A DNA stretch of 55,873 nt from Planctomycetota bacterium (GCA_023432465.1 JAEYUO010000028.1:1-55873), one strand, 5' to 3'; shown: positions 1-10,571, numbered from the stretch's first letter. Notes: a model not told the origin generated them from the letters alone. A program made the numbers and translations.

Positions 1-14
1 GGCCCGCCGCGGGC

Positions 15-758
15 TCACTCGAACCGCACACGGTTCCGCAGCACGCCGAAGCCTGTGCCGCGGGCGCCGGTGATCTCGACCTCGACCACATCGCCCTCTC
101 GCAGCCACTGCGGCGGCGTCCGGGCCATGCCCACCCCGCCCGGGGTCCCCGTCAGGATGACCGTGCCGGGCAGGAGCGTCAGGCCCTGCGACAGCTCGCT
201 GATGATCGTGGCGACCGTGAAGACCATGTCGCTCGTCGGGGCTTCCTGCATGACCTTCCCGTTGACCCGCGTCACCAGCCGCAGGGCCTGGGGGTCCGGG
301 ATGTCCGCCGCGGCGACAACGTTCGGCCCCAGCGGGCAGAAGGTGTCGAAGCTCTTGCCCCGCCAGAACTGGCCGCCGGAGCCCTGCTTCTGCCACCACC
401 TGGCGGAGACGTCGTTGGCGCAGCAGTATCCCAGCACGTGGGAAAGAGCCTTCTCCCGCGGCACATCGCGCGCCGCCGTCCCGATGATCACCGCCAGCTC
501 GCCCTCGAAATCCACTTGCCCCCCCCCGCCGCCCCCCTTGGCCGGGTCCTGGCAGGCCTTGGGGACGATGATGTCCTCGCCGGAGAGAACGGCCGCGGCG
601 GGGTTCTTTGCAAAAACCAGAATACTCTCCGGCGGGGCGAGCCCCTGCTCCTTGGCGTGCTCGGCGTAGTTGCGGCCGATGCCGAGGATGGTGTGGAAGG
701 GGATGGTGGCGGCGTTGCTGCGGATGCCCACGCCGAGAGAGGTGCGGAGGAGGTTCAT
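15..758 (-). CDS. Fumarylacetoacetate hydrolase (FAH) family protein
   Basis: This 247-residue protein matches the single-domain FAH fold, whose members hydrolyse or decarboxylate acylpyruvates or isomerise catechol-pathway products in the cytoplasm using a divalent metal. Visible family marks are the opening GIGRNYAEHAKE, the metal-site stretch VDFEGELAVIIG, the ND of CCANDVSAR, and the late TGTPGGVGM motif. A run of six glycines just before VDFEGELA is encoded by G-rich homopolymers and is not usual for the family. The start overlaps nothing and has no clear Shine-Dalgarno; it lies 9 bases past the stop of the upstream hypothetical gene, so it may be the last gene of that unit. The substrate cannot be told from sequence. 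Confidence 0.88.
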   Translation of the reverse strand: MNLLRTSLGVGIRSNAATIPFHTILGIGRNYAEHAKEQGLAPPESILVFAKNPAAAVLSGEDIIVPKACQDPAKGGGGGGQVDFEGELAVIIGTAARDVPREKALSHVLGYCCANDVSARWWQKQGSGGQFWRGKSFDTFCPLGPNVVAAADIPDPQALRLVTRVNGKVMQEAPTSDMVFTVATIISELSQGLTLLPGTVILTGTPGGVGMARTPPQWLREGDVVEVEITGARGTGFGVLRNRVRFE

Positions 759-767
759 GGGGGGAGT

Positions 768-2282
768 TTATGGGGAGTTGTTCGCGGCTGCCGGTTCGGG
801 GGTTTGCCGCGGGCGGTTGATGACAAAGTCCAGCCCTTTGGCGAACCGCGGGATGTAGGCCGCGCGGCGATCCTTCGGGCTCTCGTTACCTCCGTCATCT
901 GCGGCATCGGCACCGAGGGAGTACAGGAGATAGACGCGGCGGTCGGGGTCAATCGCGGGGAGCGAGTAGGAGAACGGCTTGCCGTTAGCGGGGTCGGCAG
1001 TGGAACCGGGGTGGGCCGCTTCGATGTCGGACAGATCCGCGGGATAGGCACCGGCCTGGGCGCGGTGGATCTCCAGCAGAAGCATGAGCCTCGTGCCGGC
1101 AATCTCGGAACGAACCCCCGCCTCTTCCGCGATCAGACGATCCAGTGGCGTCAGGAACATTCTGAGGATGGGATTGGCGCTGACGCGTGCTGGGTCGGGA
1201 GGAGTGGGCGAGGGTGGGGAAGCTGAACTGGGAGGTTGCAGACCGAAGAGGTGGTAGAGATGAGCGATGTGCTGATTGGCGAGTTGCTCGGTTTCGCGGC
1301 GGCCTGGGGCGAAGAGGCCGCGGAAATTCTTGAGGCGGGAGCCGGTGTGCCGGTTGTCCGAGACCACCGAGAAACCCATCGCATTGCTGCTGATGAAGTC
1401 GTACTCATAGGGCAAGAGCCGGCCGTCCCCCTTGCCATTGTCGGTGAACGAACGCTGGATGATGTCGAGCACGCTCGCGCGGTCGGCCTCGATCTGGATC
1501 GTGGCGGGCCACCACTTGGTCTGTGCATCGATGATCGCGATCAGCTCGCGGCAGTCATCGGCGGGTGAGGGAGACTCAATAGTCTGGCGGCGGAGTTCTT
1601 CGAGTGTCTCGACGGTCCATCGCGCGGCAACACCCCGTTCCACCCAGCTTGGCTGCGCGGTGAAGTGCCGGGCGATGGCGAGATTCTGGGCGAGAATCGC
1701 CGCGCGATCGGTGTATCGCCTGTCATCGCTGGCGACTTTCATTCGGACAAGGTTGCCGCGGATGATCCGATGGAACTGATCAACTTCCAGGAGCAGCCGC
1801 TCAAACTGTGGCCCTGGCGTGAGAGTGGCGACGGCGTACTTCGCATCGACCAGTGGGTCGAGGCCTTCGAACAGCCCCGCCGCTTCGTAGGCGGCGAAGG
1901 TCTTTCTGGTCGCGGCGATGGCAACTTCACGCGAATCGCCGGGTGAGAGCTGAGCGGCGGGGTCGATCAACAGTCGGAAATCGGCGTACTCGGACTCGCC
2001 GGGTGGCCGCAGGGCGAGTCTCGTGTCGCGGTGCTGACTCACTGCCTTTGCACGCTCCGAGATGAGGTCCCACGCGTTGAATGCATCCGCGGGCATCGCC
2101 TGCAGATCGCGCTGAAGCTCCGTGAGCTTCGCGGAGTAGTCGACCGCGATCGTGGGCTGGGCGAAGGCGATTCGATAGACGAACGCCGCGACGAGGACGG
2201 TGGGGATCAGGTGGATGACAAGCAGCCAGAACCAGAATCGGCGGCGGGAACGCGGGGCGGCGGGCGGGTGTGCCTGATCCAT
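768..2282 (-). CDS. Membrane-anchored hypothetical protein with pseudopilin-like C-terminus (paralogue A)
   Basis: This 504-residue protein was not recognised as a named family. It has one N-terminal transmembrane helix (about residues 18-40, with basic residues before it), so the bulk should lie outside the cytoplasm. The next gene upstream (2322-3911) is a clear paralogue: both continue after the helix with AxPxIAxDYxAKxxxLxRxxQxMPA and share spaced motifs to the end. The last about 110 residues (RxxEIHRAQxGxYPxDL, then KPFSYxL, then YLLYSLGADxxDDGG) look like the beta-sheet end of GspG-type pseudopilins, but the N-terminal prepilin motif is absent. The ATG at 2282 is chosen over the preceding TTG at 2285. 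The function is unknown. Confidence 0.8.
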   Translation of the reverse strand: MDQAHPPAAPRSRRRFWFWLLVIHLIPTVLVAAFVYRIAFAQPTIAVDYSAKLTELQRDLQAMPADAFNAWDLISERAKAVSQHRDTRLALRPPGESEYADFRLLIDPAAQLSPGDSREVAIAATRKTFAAYEAAGLFEGLDPLVDAKYAVATLTPGPQFERLLLEVDQFHRIIRGNLVRMKVASDDRRYTDRAAILAQNLAIARHFTAQPSWVERGVAARWTVETLEELRRQTIESPSPADDCRELIAIIDAQTKWWPATIQIEADRASVLDIIQRSFTDNGKGDGRLLPYEYDFISSNAMGFSVVSDNRHTGSRLKNFRGLFAPGRRETEQLANQHIAHLYHLFGLQPPSSASPPSPTPPDPARVSANPILRMFLTPLDRLIAEEAGVRSEIAGTRLMLLLEIHRAQAGAYPADLSDIEAAHPGSTADPANGKPFSYSLPAIDPDRRVYLLYSLGADAADDGGNESPKDRRAAYIPRFAKGLDFVINRPRQTPEPAAANNSP

Positions 2283-2321
2283 CAACGCAGCATAATCGAT
2301 GATGGGGCCGACCGAGGCGTA

Positions 2322-3911
2322 TTACTCATCGCTTGATGGTGCTGGCGTGGGAGCGATCTCGGCCTGCTGGTTGGCGGACTCTTCCGCGGCGGAGGGCGGG
2401 GCATTGGGGTCAACCGGCGGAGGAAGAGGCCGGGGCGTGTTGTAGACATAGTCGAGCGTGCCGGTCGCAAGAAACGGCGTCACAGGCTGCTTGTCGCCGG
2501 GAGCGCCGGTGTAGCCCTGGTTGTCAACTCCGTCCGGACCACAGGAGTAGAGCAGATAGCCGCGGCCCGCGGGATCGGAGGCGGCATCAATGAGGCGATA
2601 GCCGAAGGGCTTGTCGTTGACGGAATCCAGCGGCAGCGCCGGGAGGATCCCCGGGGCAAGCGCGGCGAGAGAGTCCGGGTATGACCCGGTGCGGGCGCGG
2701 TGGATCTCCAGCGCGAGCATGATGCGGGTCGCGGCGAGATCGGAGGCGATCTGGTCGTTGGCCTTGAGCGCGCTGTCGATCGCCGGGATGATGAGTTCGA
2801 GCAGCTTGAACCGCTCGAGTCCGGCGGTCGGCTCGGGGCCGGTCATCGCTCTCCGCTCGGTCCGCGTCATGCCCGCGAGCTTGACGAAGTAGTCGTAGAT
2901 CTCGTTGGTCTTGGCTTCGGTCTCGCGTCGGCTGGGCTGGAGCAGGCCCAGCACGTTGAAGGCCCGCGGAGCGCTGGCGGGCGGGTTCCCGCCGAGGGGG
3001 ACACCGATATCCGACCCGAGCCCGGCCGCGGCGGCGGGCAGGAAGCGTCCGTTCCCGCCACCATCGTCGCTGTAGGTCCGCTGGATCAGATCGAGCGCGG
3101 AGTATCGCTCGCCATCGAACGCGCCGGCAACCGAGGGCAGCGGGTTGCGGTCGATCGCGGCGAGCAGGTCGAGCGCGGCCCGCTCGGCGAGGGGCTGCTC
3201 GACGATCTCGCGGCGGAGTTCGGCAAAGACAAGTGCGTTGATCGCGACGGCGACGAGGTTGTCGATGATGGTGGTCTGGAAGCCGAGCAGACGGGCGATG
3301 GCGAGCGACTCCTCAAAGGCCGCGAGCCGCTGGGCATCGTCGCCGGACTGTGCGGCAAGGTACATGCGGGCGGCGTTCATGCGGGCGATCTGACGGGACT
3401 TGCCGAGTTCGGGAAAGACCGTAAGCACCAGCGGGCCGGTCGCCGAAATCGGGCGCGCTGCGTAGGGGATCGTGGGAAGCTTGGCGAGGTCATCGAATCC
3501 GCCGGCCTTGCGAAACGCCTCCATCCATTCGATGGCGACGGCGCGTGCCTGGTCCGCGGTGAAGCTGTCGCGTGTGGGCACGGCATCGGGCCAGTTGAGA
3601 AAGGTGAAGTCGAATGCCTCGACGGGCAGATCGGGGTATCGCGCGGCAACGGTCTCTCTCGCCGCGGTGAGCTTCGCGGCGATCTGGCTGATCTGCCCCC
3701 AGTTGTCCGGGGCATTGGCGGGCATGTTCTGGCGCTGGCGGGCCAGAGCCGTGGCCTTGGCGCCGTAGTCGGTGGCGATCTTCGGCTCGGCGGCGATGAC
3801 CGTGTAGAGAAAGCCCGCGACGAGGAGGCACAGCAGGAACATCGCGATCAGAATGAGTTTCAGGGGCGTGAGCCACGGCTTGTCGGGTCTTTCGTCAAAT
3901 GCGGTGTTCAT
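2322..3911 (-). CDS. Membrane-anchored hypothetical protein with pseudopilin-like C-terminus (paralogue B)
   Basis: This 529-residue protein has one transmembrane helix near the N-terminus (about residues 12-35) and a long exported region rich in Ala and Leu helices. It ends in a segment like the GspG C-terminal sheet: EIHRARTGSYPDSLAAL, KPFGYRL, YLLYSCGPDGVDNQG. It is a tandem paralogue of the downstream gene at 768-2282. The start MNTAFDERP at 3911 is preferred because the 28 codons before it lack hydrophobic or conserved character. It ends in a Pro/Ala-rich tail. The gene lies 143 bases beyond the opp transporter genes on the same strand. The role is unknown; surface or secretion-related function is only a guess from topology. 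Confidence 0.8.
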   Translation of the reverse strand: MNTAFDERPDKPWLTPLKLILIAMFLLCLLVAGFLYTVIAAEPKIATDYGAKATALARQRQNMPANAPDNWGQISQIAAKLTAARETVAARYPDLPVEAFDFTFLNWPDAVPTRDSFTADQARAVAIEWMEAFRKAGGFDDLAKLPTIPYAARPISATGPLVLTVFPELGKSRQIARMNAARMYLAAQSGDDAQRLAAFEESLAIARLLGFQTTIIDNLVAVAINALVFAELRREIVEQPLAERAALDLLAAIDRNPLPSVAGAFDGERYSALDLIQRTYSDDGGGNGRFLPAAAAGLGSDIGVPLGGNPPASAPRAFNVLGLLQPSRRETEAKTNEIYDYFVKLAGMTRTERRAMTGPEPTAGLERFKLLELIIPAIDSALKANDQIASDLAATRIMLALEIHRARTGSYPDSLAALAPGILPALPLDSVNDKPFGYRLIDAASDPAGRGYLLYSCGPDGVDNQGYTGAPGDKQPVTPFLATGTLDYVYNTPRPLPPPVDPNAPPSAAEESANQQAEIAPTPAPSSDE

Positions 3912-4054
3912 GCGAGTATCCCGGAGGTGCTCAGCAGACAGAGACAGGGAAGTGTGGGTTGGCAGGCGAGACGAGCAGCGCGAGAGGAAGCGCACTCACT
4001 TCTGATACGGCCTTGGGACGGGCGCGGTTGATACCACGCCTCACGATCCGACGA

Positions 4055-5103
4055 TCAGCGATCGACCGCCCAGCACGCGACATCCTGCCGATCGCCGCGG
4101 GAGACCAGCACCGGGCGCTCGGCGCGGCAGCGGTCCATGACCAGCGGGCAGCGGCCGGCGAACGCGCACCCCTTGGGCGGGTCGAAGGGGCTGGGGACAT
4201 CGCCCTGCAGGATGGTGAGCGGGCGGGAATCTCGCTGGTCGGGGTCGTCGATCGGGTTTGCGCCCAGCAGCGCGCGGGTGTAGGGGTGCTTGGCCTGGGC
4301 GTGGAGGTCATCGCACGGGAGCGACTCGACGATGTGGCCGAGGTACATGACCAGCACGCGGTCGCAGAAGTGCTCGATGACCTTGAGGTCGTGGCTGATG
4401 AAGAGGATGGTGAGCCCGAACTCGCGCTTGAGGTCCATCATCAGGTTGAGGACCTGGGCCTGGATCGAGACATCGAGTGCGGAGACGGGCTCATCGGCGA
4501 TGAGGAACTCGGGCTTCAGGGCGAGGGCGCGGGCGATGCCGAGGCGCTGGCGCTGGCCGCCGGAGAACTCGTGCGGGAACTTGTCCTTGGAGTCCTTGCG
4601 CAGGCCGACCTTGGCGATCAGCCCATCGATGTAGCTCTCGGTTTGTTCGCGTCCGCCCGGGACGATGCTGTGGAAGTCGATCGCTTCCTGCAGGAGCTTG
4701 CGGACGGTGAGGCGCGGGTTCAGCGAGGAGTAGGGATCCTGGAAGATGATCTGCATGCGCCGACGGAAGGGCATGAGCTCGGCGTGCGAGAGGCGGGTGA
4801 TGTCGGTGCCCTCGAACGTCACGCTGCCGCTGGTGGGCTCGCTGAGGCGGATGACGGCCTTGCCGAGAGTGGACTTGCCGCAGCCGGATTCGCCGACGAT
4901 GCCGACGATCTCGCCGCGATTGACATCGAAGGAGACGCCATTGACGGCGTGGACATTCCCGACGATTCGATTGAGGACGCCGCCGCGGACGGGGAAGTGC
5001 TTGACGAGGTTGCGGACGGACAGGAGGGGCGCGGCGAAGCTGTCGCTGGGGGGCGAGGCAGGATCGGGCAGGGTTGAGGATTCGATCGCGGGGGCGCGGG
5101 TGG

Positions 5104-5107
<4 letters not shown>
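4055..5107 (-). CDS. oppF: Oligopeptide/dipeptide ABC transporter ATP-binding protein
   Basis: This 350-residue ATPase powers peptide uptake at the inner face of the cytoplasmic membrane. It has the Walker A GESGCGKST, the signature FSGGQRQRLGIARAL, the Walker B FLIADEPVSALD, and the C-terminal oligopeptide-transporter extension with clustered cysteines (KGCAFAGRCPLVMDRC) that marks the OppD/OppF type. Its start overlaps the oppD stop by four bases (ATGA), so the two are translationally coupled. It is the last gene of the opp unit. Assignment as the F rather than D subunit rests on the order and on the VRNLVKHFPVRGG opening. Confidence 0.93.
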
Positions 5108-6156
<1,049 letters not shown>

Positions 6157-6378
6157 CACGAAATCCCCTCCCGAAAGCGGCAAAGCAGCACAGCAGCAAA
6201 GCAGCACATGAAGGCGGGGAAGTGGCCGCAGATCAACGCAGACGAACGCGGATCAGAAAGGGCGAATCGTGTACCTATGGGGCAGACGGCGACATGAGCA
6301 CATTCCCTACGCTTCGGGGCTAGGCCATGGTCGTTCATTTGCTGCTTTGCTGCTTTGAACATGTGCTGCTCTTCGGCG
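6157..6378. repeat. Repeat-rich spacer between oppC and oppD
   Basis: This spacer holds no gene. It contains three tandem decamers at 6227-6256 (CGCAGATCAA, CGCAGACGAA, CGCGGATCAG). They are flanked by long inverted arms: GCAGCAAAGCAGCA at 6193-6206 pairs with TGCTGCTTTGCTGC at 6340-6353, and GCAGCACATG at 6201-6210 pairs with CATGTGCTGC at 6360-6369. A CTTCGGxGCTAG motif is repeated near 6312 and 6371. From memory, decamers of the CGCAGATxAA kind recur between genes in planctomycete and verrucomicrobial genomes, so a dispersed repeat is likely. Confidence 0.7.
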
Positions 6379-7656
6379 CTAGCCGACATGCTTGGGATCA
6401 AACGCGTCCTGCAGTGCATCCGACACGATGTTGAACGCGAGGACCAGGACGAACATGAACGCGGTGGCCGCGCCGATCTGCCAGAAGATGCCGTTGATGA
6501 CCTCCTGCGTGGATTCCTGGATCATGCGGCCCCAGGACGGGCCGACCTTGACGCCCAGGCCGAGGAACGAGAGCACCACCTCGAACTTGATCGCCGCGAT
6601 GAACAGCAGCGAGAAGTTGATGAACATCAGGTGGACGGTGTTGGGGATGATGTGCTTGAGGAGGATGTAGAAGCGGCCGAAGCCGATGGCGGTTGCGGCC
6701 TGGATGTACTCGAGCTCCTTGAGCTTGAGGGTCTCGCCGCGGATGACGCGGCACGGGCCGATCCAGAACTCCATGCACATCGCGGCGTAGACGGGGACGA
6801 GCGCGAGCCAGGGGTTGCTGACCTTGTCGAAGACGCTGCCGGAGAAGGCGTAGACGAGCACGGCGAGCAGGATGAGCTCGGGCATGCTGGAGAGTGTGGA
6901 GTAGAGCCAGACGACGGCGTGATCGACCCAGCCGCCGAAGTACGCCGCGGCCGCGCCGAGGAACGTGCCGATGAACACGGAGATGATGGCGACGACGATG
7001 CCGACCTGGAGCGCGACCTTGATGGAGAAGATGACGCGGAGGAAGTTGCTTCGGCCCTGGCGGTCGGTGCCGAGGGAGTGGAGCATGGCCTGCTTGAACG
7101 ACTGCCACCCTGAGAGCGGCGCGAACATCTGCTGGATGGTGGATTCGAGCTTGGAGATCGTGGCCGGAACGTCGATCGCATCGGGGTCGGGCGTGCCATC
7201 GTCGAGCAGCGGCGGCTCGGGGTTGTTGAGGTCATCGAACGCCGAGAGCTGGTCGTAGAGGTCCTCGGACTGCTCGATGAGGCCGTCGAGACGCGCGAGC
7301 TCGGCATCGCTGTCCGCTGTTCCCGGGAGCATGCGGAGCTGGCCGTAACGAATGTCGTTGAAGCCCTCGCCGTTGTTCACCGCACGCTTGACTTCGCGGG
7401 TGATGATGCGGGCGGCCTCGACTCGGCGCTCGTTGGTGGCGGGGATGCCAAAGCCGTTGATGGGGGTCGGCCAGACAGGCTGCTCGACCTCGGCGTAGGA
7501 GATGCCCAGCTTCCCGGGGGCGAGATCGCCGAGGGCGACCCAGCCGCCGATGAGGGCGTAGACGGCGATGACCAGGAGCGAGGCGACGGCGAGACGGTTG
7601 CGCCGGAACTTGCCGACGCCGCGGCTGGATGTGAAGCGTCTCAGGGCGGTGATCAT
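6379..7656 (-). CDS. oppC: Oligopeptide ABC transporter permease with large extra-membrane insert
   Basis: This 425-residue inner-membrane permease is longer than the usual about 300. The first helix (about residues 22-42) is followed by about 150 mostly hydrophilic residues that include Glu/Asp-rich helices, then by the standard permease core with HSLGTDRQGRSNFLRVIFSIKVAL, five more helices and the EAA-type loop (EYIQAATAIGFGRFYILLKHIIPN) that docks the ATPase. The GTDRQGRS motif is typical of OppC/DppC. Its start overlaps the oppB stop by four bases. The extra domain should face the periplasm and is the unusual part of the protein. Confidence 0.93.
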   Translation of the reverse strand: MITALRRFTSSRGVGKFRRNRLAVASLLVIAVYALIGGWVALGDLAPGKLGISYAEVEQPVWPTPINGFGIPATNERRVEAARIITREVKRAVNNGEGFNDIRYGQLRMLPGTADSDAELARLDGLIEQSEDLYDQLSAFDDLNNPEPPLLDDGTPDPDAIDVPATISKLESTIQQMFAPLSGWQSFKQAMLHSLGTDRQGRSNFLRVIFSIKVALQVGIVVAIISVFIGTFLGAAAAYFGGWVDHAVVWLYSTLSSMPELILLAVLVYAFSGSVFDKVSNPWLALVPVYAAMCMEFWIGPCRVIRGETLKLKELEYIQAATAIGFGRFYILLKHIIPNTVHLMFINFSLLFIAAIKFEVVLSFLGLGVKVGPSWGRMIQESTQEVINGIFWQIGAATAFMFVLVLAFNIVSDALQDAFDPKHVG

Positions 7657-8708
7657 GCGAGCCTCACCCGCGGGTCGACCAGCGCGTAGAGCACATCCGT
7701 GAGGATGTTGGTGAGGATGAAGAGGCCGGCGAGGACGGCGGTGAACGTCTGGATGATCGGGAAGTCCTTGTTGACGATGGCGTCGATCAGGAGCTTGCCC
7801 ATCCCGGGGATGCGGAACTGGTACTCCATGACGATGGAGCCGGTGATCAGGAAGGGGATGGTGATCATGATGCGGGTGATCACCGGGATCATCGCGTTCT
7901 TGAGCATGTGAACGAAGATGATCTTGGGCCGGGATGCGCCCTTGGCGACGGCGGTGGTGATGTAGTCGCGGCTGGTTTCCTCGACCATGACGGCGCGGTA
8001 GAAGCGGGCGTCGTAGCCCATGCCGACGACGACGCCGATGATGACCGGCAGGGCACAGTACTTCACCCAGTTCTGGATGCCGGGCTCATAGCCGTTGCTG
8101 GCGAAGAGCTCAAAGCCCAACTGCTGGTTGAGCCACGATGAGCCAAAGACCTGTCCGAGGACGATGAACACGACGACGCTGATGCTCATGCCCAGCACGA
8201 CGAGGACCATGAGCGTCCGGTCGAGGATGCTGCCGCGATAGGCGGCGGAAAGCAGGCCAACGAGAATGGCGATTCCTGCGGTGAGGATGAGGGCGGGGAT
8301 GGTGATCTTGAGCGTTGGCCAGACAGCGTCGGCCAGCTTTGCGCCGACGTTGTCGGACTCGAACTGCCAGGATCGGTAGGGACGCTCGGCGGTGCCGAAG
8401 TCAAGCCGGACGATGCGCCAGAGAAACTCGACATACTGGGTCTTGAGCGGCGGATAGAGCCCGATGCGCCCGACCTCGAGAAGCGGCTCGACGCCGAAGG
8501 GCTCGGCGGGGTCCTCGATGCCGATGGGGAGGAAGGGGCGATCCAGGCCCATCGAGGCCTTCTTGAGGAGCGCGGTTTCGGCGGTCGCGTTCTTGCCGAG
8601 GTAGGCGGAGACGGGGTCGCGCAGGCGGAGCGCACCCATCATGATGAGGATGATGCCGAGGTAGACGGGGATGGAGTAGAGGAGTCGCCTTGCTACGTAG
8701 GACCACAT
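7653..8708 (-). CDS. oppB: Oligopeptide ABC transporter permease
   Basis: This 351-residue permease has the OppB opening (YVARRLLYSIPVYLGI, one helix), a periplasmic segment with LDFGTAERPYRSW, then about five helices and the EAA loop (SRDYITTAVAKGASRPKIIFVHMLKNAMIPVITRI). It ends ALVDPRVRLA, matching the family's DPR(V/I)R terminus. It lies 15 bases downstream of the binding-protein gene and overlaps oppC. With OppC it forms the transmembrane channel for peptides. Confidence 0.93.
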   Translation of the reverse strand: MWSYVARRLLYSIPVYLGIILIMMGALRLRDPVSAYLGKNATAETALLKKASMGLDRPFLPIGIEDPAEPFGVEPLLEVGRIGLYPPLKTQYVEFLWRIVRLDFGTAERPYRSWQFESDNVGAKLADAVWPTLKITIPALILTAGIAILVGLLSAAYRGSILDRTLMVLVVLGMSISVVVFIVLGQVFGSSWLNQQLGFELFASNGYEPGIQNWVKYCALPVIIGVVVGMGYDARFYRAVMVEETSRDYITTAVAKGASRPKIIFVHMLKNAMIPVITRIMITIPFLITGSIVMEYQFRIPGMGKLLIDAIVNKDFPIIQTFTAVLAGLFILTNILTDVLYALVDPRVRLA

Positions 8709-8723
8709 CGCGGGGCTCCGTGG

Positions 8724-10571
8724 TCAACGCGGCGCCGAGGCGTCCACATCGAGATACTTGAACCAGTTGTAGAAATCCTCGCTCGGCTTGAAGTTCTTGA
8801 GGAAGGGATGGGCGAGGTAGAAGCGCGTGCGGGCCATCGACCCGACAAACGGCACATCGGCGATGATCATGTCGCGCATCTGCTCGATGATCTTCGTGCG
8901 CTCGGGGCCGGGCATCATGACGATGATCTGCTCGTAGAGCTTGTCGAACTCTGGGCGGTCGTAGTTGTAGTGGTTCGCGCCGGGGGCTTTGTTCTTGGAG
9001 TAGAACAGCGCGAGGTTGTTCTCGGGGTCGGGATAATCCGAGCCCCACGCAAAGCCGAACATCTGTCCCTTCTTCTGGTTGATCGCCTCGATCAACTCGG
9101 AGAAATCAACCATCTTGGGATTCAGTCGAATTCCGATCCGTGCGAGCTGGCGGATCTCGGCCTGGGTCTGCTCGGCCTGATTGCTTCCCTTGGAGGTGTA
9201 GTACTCGATCTCGGGCAGGCCGCGACCCTCGGGGTAGCCAGCCTCGGCGAGCAGTTCACGCGCCTTGCGGAGATTCGGGCCACGGAAGGAGATCGGCGCT
9301 TTGCCGTTCTTGGGAAAGCCGTCGAGCGGGGGCGGGATGGGTCCGTCATAGACGACGTTGATGCCGTTGTAGAACGTGTCGTTGTGTTCGTCGAGATCGA
9401 CCGCGAGGGAGATCGCCTGGCGGATCTTGGTGCGCTTCTCGTCGTACCCGCCGAGGATCGGGTCCTCCATGTTGAAGCCGCGGAAGATGAAGTCCAGCAG
9501 CGGCACGGCCTCCGCCTGGATGCCCTTGTCGGTGTACTCCTTGGTCAGCCGCTTGGTGCGCTTGACGAACGCCTTCTCGAAGTACTCCGCGGGCACCTGG
9601 ACGTACGCGATCTTGCGGTCCTGGAAGTCCTGCCACATCACGGGGTCGGGCGTGTAGAACGTCAGTTCCAGGCGGTCGAGCAGGGGGAGCTTCTGTCCCG
9701 CGGCGGCGAGCAGGCCCTGCTCCTTCTCCCTGGGTGTCGCCTCGGAGGGGTAGAACTCGTCGCGGAAGTTGGGGTTGCGGTGCAGGACCATGCTTTGTCC
9801 CGGCTTCCAGTCCCCTTCATTCCTGAGGATGAACGGCCCAGTGCCGACGGGGTGCTTGCCGAGCGTGTCGCCGTACCTCTCGACGGCCTCGCGGGCGACG
9901 ATGCTGGTCTGGAACATCGAGATGACCCAGCCGAAGCGCACGACGGGCTTCTTCAGGATGACCTCGAACTCGGTGTCGCTGATCTTGCGGAAGCCTGCGA
10001 CCGGCGCGGCGTAGTCGAACGGCTTGCCGGACTTGACGAGCTCGGACTGGGCTTCCTTGTACTCATCGAGCCCGAGGATCGTGTCCTGGATGAGCCAGTA
10101 GTTTTCATACTCGTACTGCGGATCGGCCAGCCGCCTCCACGAATAGAACACATCGTCGCTCACGAGCTTGCGTCCCTTGCCGCCGGGGAAGCAAGGGTCA
10201 TCGTGGAAGAAGACATCGTCGCGGAGCTTGAACTTCCAGACTTGTTGACCATCGGCTCCGTCGGAGACCTTGGGCATTTCGGCCAGGAGCAGCGGCTCGC
10301 TGACATCCTCGTAGCTCGTGACGGATTCCGGTCGCACGAGGTACTTGTACTGCAGGAGGGTTTCGTAGATCTGGCACACGACCTGGTTGTCATAGGTCGT
10401 GGAGCCCTTGGCGGGGTCGAGGCTCTTGGGGCCGTCGGACCGGATCGGCAGCTTGGCGACCTTTTCCGCGCTGGACTGCGCTCTCGCATCGGCGCACAAG
10501 CCGACCGCCAACAGGCCAACCCCCAGCGCTGCCAGAACCCTCTGAACTCCCCACCTGGTTTGACGCACCAT
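8724..10571 (-). CDS. oppA: Peptide ABC transporter substrate-binding protein (SBP family 5)
   Basis: This 615-residue exported binding protein captures peptides (or a similar solute) in the periplasm. It has a signal peptide (about residues 1-30, cleavage near DARAQ). The mature part has the family 5 layout: PKSLDPAKGSTTYDNQVVCQIYETLL, DGQQVWKFKLRDDVFFHDDP, GTGPFILRNE, and the late FAWGSDYPDPENN segment. The start at 10571 is supported by AGGAG about 9 bases upstream; an earlier in-frame ATG at 10631 would put a hydrophilic stretch before the signal. It heads the opp unit, with 153 bases free upstream that contain a weak hairpin (10650-10664) but no clear promoter. Confidence 0.92.
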   Translation of the reverse strand: MVRQTRWGVQRVLAALGVGLLAVGLCADARAQSSAEKVAKLPIRSDGPKSLDPAKGSTTYDNQVVCQIYETLLQYKYLVRPESVTSYEDVSEPLLLAEMPKVSDGADGQQVWKFKLRDDVFFHDDPCFPGGKGRKLVSDDVFYSWRRLADPQYEYENYWLIQDTILGLDEYKEAQSELVKSGKPFDYAAPVAGFRKISDTEFEVILKKPVVRFGWVISMFQTSIVAREAVERYGDTLGKHPVGTGPFILRNEGDWKPGQSMVLHRNPNFRDEFYPSEATPREKEQGLLAAAGQKLPLLDRLELTFYTPDPVMWQDFQDRKIAYVQVPAEYFEKAFVKRTKRLTKEYTDKGIQAEAVPLLDFIFRGFNMEDPILGGYDEKRTKIRQAISLAVDLDEHNDTFYNGINVVYDGPIPPPLDGFPKNGKAPISFRGPNLRKARELLAEAGYPEGRGLPEIEYYTSKGSNQAEQTQAEIRQLARIGIRLNPKMVDFSELIEAINQKKGQMFGFAWGSDYPDPENNLALFYSKNKAPGANHYNYDRPEFDKLYEQIIVMMPGPERTKIIEQMRDMIIADVPFVGSMARTRFYLAHPFLKNFKPSEDFYNWFKYLDVDASAPR

